Source: Burkholderia cenocepacia | GTDB lineage: Bacteria; Pseudomonadota; Gammaproteobacteria; Burkholderiales; Burkholderiaceae | Assembly (NCBI RefSeq): GCF_014211915.1 | Contig: NZ_CP060039.1 | Span: 2,480,001-2,544,000, forward strand | Direction of reading: 5' to 3' | Length of the DNA stretch: 64,000 nucleotides | In this document: positions 62,106 to 64,000 of the stretch, piece after piece | Layout of the letters: every line of letters starts with the position of its first letter | How positions within the stretch are numbered: position 1 is the first letter of the stretch | Made by a program: the position numbers and the translations under genes | The notes under the pieces: model-generated | Database searches by the model: none | Told to the model about the DNA's origin: nothing | What the model saw: only the letters and a program-made list of their open reading frames with translations

Positions 62106-62249
62106 TGCGCTGTCGCCGGTGGCCGAATGTCAGCAAAGACGCAACGCCCCGTCGATCAAACGCGCCGACCAAGAATCGGCACGGCGGCGATCGGCCGCTA
62201 TGCGAAAATCGCGGCATCCACTCCCTTCAATCGACCCAACGGGGCTCGC

Positions 62250-62504
62250 ATGACTACCCATCTCACGATCGAATTCACCGAACACGCCGCAGAAGCCATC
62301 GGCGAACAAACCAGCACCAGCTTTTCCTACGACCAGGGTGCCCACGTGCCGCAGCCCGGCGACTTCGTCGAACTCGAAAACTCCCGGCAGACGTTTCTCG
62401 TGATCGGCCGCGTGTTCTCGCTCAAGGCCAACTACAGCGCCGTCAAGCTCGTGCTCGACCTGCCGCCGTCGGACGACGAGCAGGACTTCGGCCCAGCGCA
62501 CTGA
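62250..62504 (+). CDS. Conserved small hypothetical protein
   Basis: This 84-residue soluble acidic protein has a beta-rich pattern (SYDQGAHVPQPGDFVELENSRQ, landmark PGDFVELEN). No motif I recognise. ATG at 62250 gives the compact domain; a longer frame begins 41 codons earlier. Confidence 0.6.
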   Translation: MTTHLTIEFTEHAAEAIGEQTSTSFSYDQGAHVPQPGDFVELENSRQTFLVIGRVFSLKANYSAVKLVLDLPPSDDEQDFGPAH

Positions 62505-62565
62505 GTCGCGACTCAACGCGTCGCGATTGCCACAGGCCGCGTGCGCAATCCCCGCCGACGCAATG

Positions 62566-62593
62566 AAAAGACCCGTCCGTCATGGCGGGTCTT
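62566..62593 (-). terminator. Terminator of the LprI-like gene
   Basis: Minus-strand GACCCG / CGGGTC arms with a nine-base loop followed by TTTTC lie 24 bp past the LprI-like stop. Confidence 0.7.
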
Positions 62594-62616
62594 GCTCGAA
62601 CACCGAACGCTGCGCG

Positions 62617-63459
62617 TCAATACGCATCCGGAAACACCGGCGCCGTCAGACACCGGTCGAACCACGCCGCATCGCCGCCATCGCCGAGCGGCCACAATTC
62701 GGCATCGAGCTGCGGCAGGCCCATCACCGGCGCGGGTGTACGGCTCTCGCCGCCGGGCGCCGCGGCACGCACCCATCCCGCCTGCGCGCTGCCGCTGTCG
62801 CATGCATGCGCGCCTTGCGCTTCGCAGAACGCCACCGGATGCACCTTCCCGCCATCGGCCGCGCTCACCAGACGATACTGGTAGACCGCGCCCGTCGCCC
62901 AGTCCTCGCTCTGGCTGCACACCCGCGCATGATGCTGCACGTGAGTCGCGCCGAAACACGCATAAGAGACATGCGCGCCACTCGCATCGTCGGGGATGAA
63001 ATCGCAGTTTGCATCGAAGCCGGCCAGCGGGCCGCCGCTGTATTTCGCGAGCCACTGCCGTTCAGCCAGTGCTCGCGCGATCAGCCCTTCGCCCGATCGG
63101 TCGGCCAGCACGGCGGTGCGCCGATCGAAGGCCTTGCGCACTTCGTCGACGGCCAGCCGATGGCCTTCGTAATCGGTATCGAGGCGCTTGTTCCGCGCGT
63201 CGAGCCAGCGGCGCTGGCTACGCACCAGCATGCCGCGGACGGCGGCGTCCGGCGCGGCCTTCAGCGCGCCCGCATAGGCCGCATTCAACCGCGCATCGGC
63301 CGCGCGCAGCGCGGGGTTCGCGCAAATGCGCTTCTCGATCGGCTGGACGGCTTTCGCGCAATCCATTGCAAAGCCCGGCAAGGCCACGCCGACACCCGTC
63401 ATGAACATCGCAGCAAGACCGGCCAGCCTGCCGGTCGATGCCGTTCGAATCCCTCGCAT
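62617..63459 (-). CDS. LprI-type lysozyme inhibitor domain protein
   Basis: The 280-residue protein has a signal peptide (GLAAMFMTGVGVALPGFA) and an N-terminal LprI domain: MDCAKAVQPIEKRICANPAL, then ADARLNAAYAGALKAAP, and QRRWLDARNKRLD. These match the conserved cysteine/Trp pattern of LprI/DUF1311. A C-terminal part with several cysteines follows. Such proteins inhibit lysozyme or act at the cell wall. ATG at 63459 begins the signal peptide. Confidence 0.7.
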   Translation of the reverse strand: MRGIRTASTGRLAGLAAMFMTGVGVALPGFAMDCAKAVQPIEKRICANPALRAADARLNAAYAGALKAAPDAAVRGMLVRSQRRWLDARNKRLDTDYEGHRLAVDEVRKAFDRRTAVLADRSGEGLIARALAERQWLAKYSGGPLAGFDANCDFIPDDASGAHVSYACFGATHVQHHARVCSQSEDWATGAVYQYRLVSAADGGKVHPVAFCEAQGAHACDSGSAQAGWVRAAAPGGESRTPAPVMGLPQLDAELWPLGDGGDAAWFDRCLTAPVFPDAY

Positions 63460-63871
63460 GCTTTCTCTCAGTCGGTTTGTTTTTCTCGGCCGCTGCGCAT
63501 CGACGCGGCATCGCACCTCTCGCCCTAGGTGGGAACCGCTATCGCGTTCGCCAAAAGCCGCTTCCGTGCAGCGCCGCTTATGGTACGACAGGCGAGCGCC
63601 CACGCGGACACGAACGCGCCCCACCAGGCTCGACGCGTCCCGGCGTTCATTCGTATGGACTGGATCTCGATCGACTGGAGAAGGACAATGCCCGCGCATA
63701 CCGGGCACGGGCATTCGGTGCCGACGATCCTGGACGACCGTCGGCGATTTCTTCCGGCAGACGGCAACCGCGCATCGTCGTGCCCGAATGCACGCCGGCG
63801 ACCGACCGCCCCGCTTCGCGGCGCCGACGCCCGGCGGCTCGCGCCGCCACGGCCGGCCTGCCGCGAAACCG
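63460..63871. other. 412-bp region between the LprI-like gene and phaR
   Basis: No supported gene. A plus-strand open frame (63438-63995) includes the phrase DLDRLEKDNARAYRARAFG near 63660, which looks protein-like but has no clear start; it may be a remnant or chance. Confidence 0.35.
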
Positions 63872-64000
63872 TTACTTCTTTTCGGGCTCCGGCGTGCCCG
63901 GCTGCTTGAACGGGAACGTGCTGAACATCGACTTCGCCTGGTTCTGCATCTGCTCCTGCATCTGCACGAACATGTTCTTCGACTGCTCGATGTAGCTCGT
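63872..64000 (-). CDS. phaR: PhaR-like polyhydroxyalkanoate synthesis regulator, C-terminal end only
   Basis: Only the last 42 residues lie in the window: SYIEQSKNMFVQMQEQMQ, then NQAKSMFSTFPFKQPGTPEPEKK, ending with TAA. This matches the tail of Burkholderia PhaR, the repressor of granule protein genes, and fits the usual position of phaR near rimO. The DNA-binding head lies outside the window. Confidence 0.75.
   Translation of the reverse strand, partial: TSYIEQSKNMFVQMQEQMQNQAKSMFSTFPFKQPGTPEPEKK

Overview
The window looks like a Burkholderia chromosome, most likely from the B. cepacia complex. The evidence is very high GC with strong third-position GC bias, protein sequences of Burkholderia type (DUF3022, a PhaR C-terminus, the ptxS-kgu cluster), and dense short-spaced operons. 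I see no rRNA, tRNA, CRISPR array, transposase or integrase. All identifications rest on reading the sequence; no database search was run.

Layout. 1-3.7 kb: the N-terminal part of a saccharopine/lysine dehydrogenase-like gene, an Lrp/AsnC regulator, a periplasmic LTXXQ-type protein that carries an apparent frameshift, and small PGDYG and DUF3022 proteins. 3.7-10.1 kb: a YhfC-type membrane protein and a complete 2-ketogluconate locus (ptxS, kguD, kguT, kguK, kguE), with a perfect LacI-type operator in front of kguE. 10.2-14.2 kb: a divergent LysR/YeiH (sulfite/sulfate exporter) pair and a ClcB-like chloride channel with CBS domains. 14.2-20.9 kb: a TetR repressor divergent from a three-gene RND efflux operon, with an inverted repeat lying between the -35 and -10 elements. 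21-27.8 kb: a TipAS-type MerR regulator, a secreted protein, and a sulfide-oxidation locus: a FisR-like sigma-54 activator, persulfide dioxygenase, a DUF442-SQR fusion and a TauE exporter, with a recognisable -24/-12 promoter. 27.9-31.9 kb: the putrescine importer potFGHI. 32.3-37.4 kb: single genes (DUF1289, OmpW, nitronate monooxygenase, aldehyde dehydrogenase, DUF2501).

37.6-45.4 kb is the most unusual part. It is a compact cluster that ends in a five-gene minus-strand operon: FkbM-like methyltransferase, phosphotransferase, radical SAM enzyme, an asparagine-synthetase-like enzyme without its glutaminase half, and an MGT-type glycosyltransferase. It is flanked by a CmcI-like protein, a second phosphotransferase and a NodB-type deacetylase. 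There is no PKS or NRPS gene. I cannot match it to a described pathway. Beside it (45.5-46.6 kb) lies an AT-richer patch with two small genes and a decayed second copy of the 3' end of the neighbouring ybiT gene, which suggests an old insertion at that gene end.

46.6-64 kb is ordinary core: ybiT, a lipocalin-like protein, AsmA, a FetAB-like ABC exporter, a quinone-oxidoreductase-like gene divergent from a LysR regulator, serB, a cystathionine beta-lyase, kdgK and rimO. Three small genes follow, then the C-terminal end of phaR at the window edge. Metabolic themes are sugar acids (kgu, kdgK), reduced sulfur (FisR locus, YeiH, TauE), polyamine uptake and efflux.
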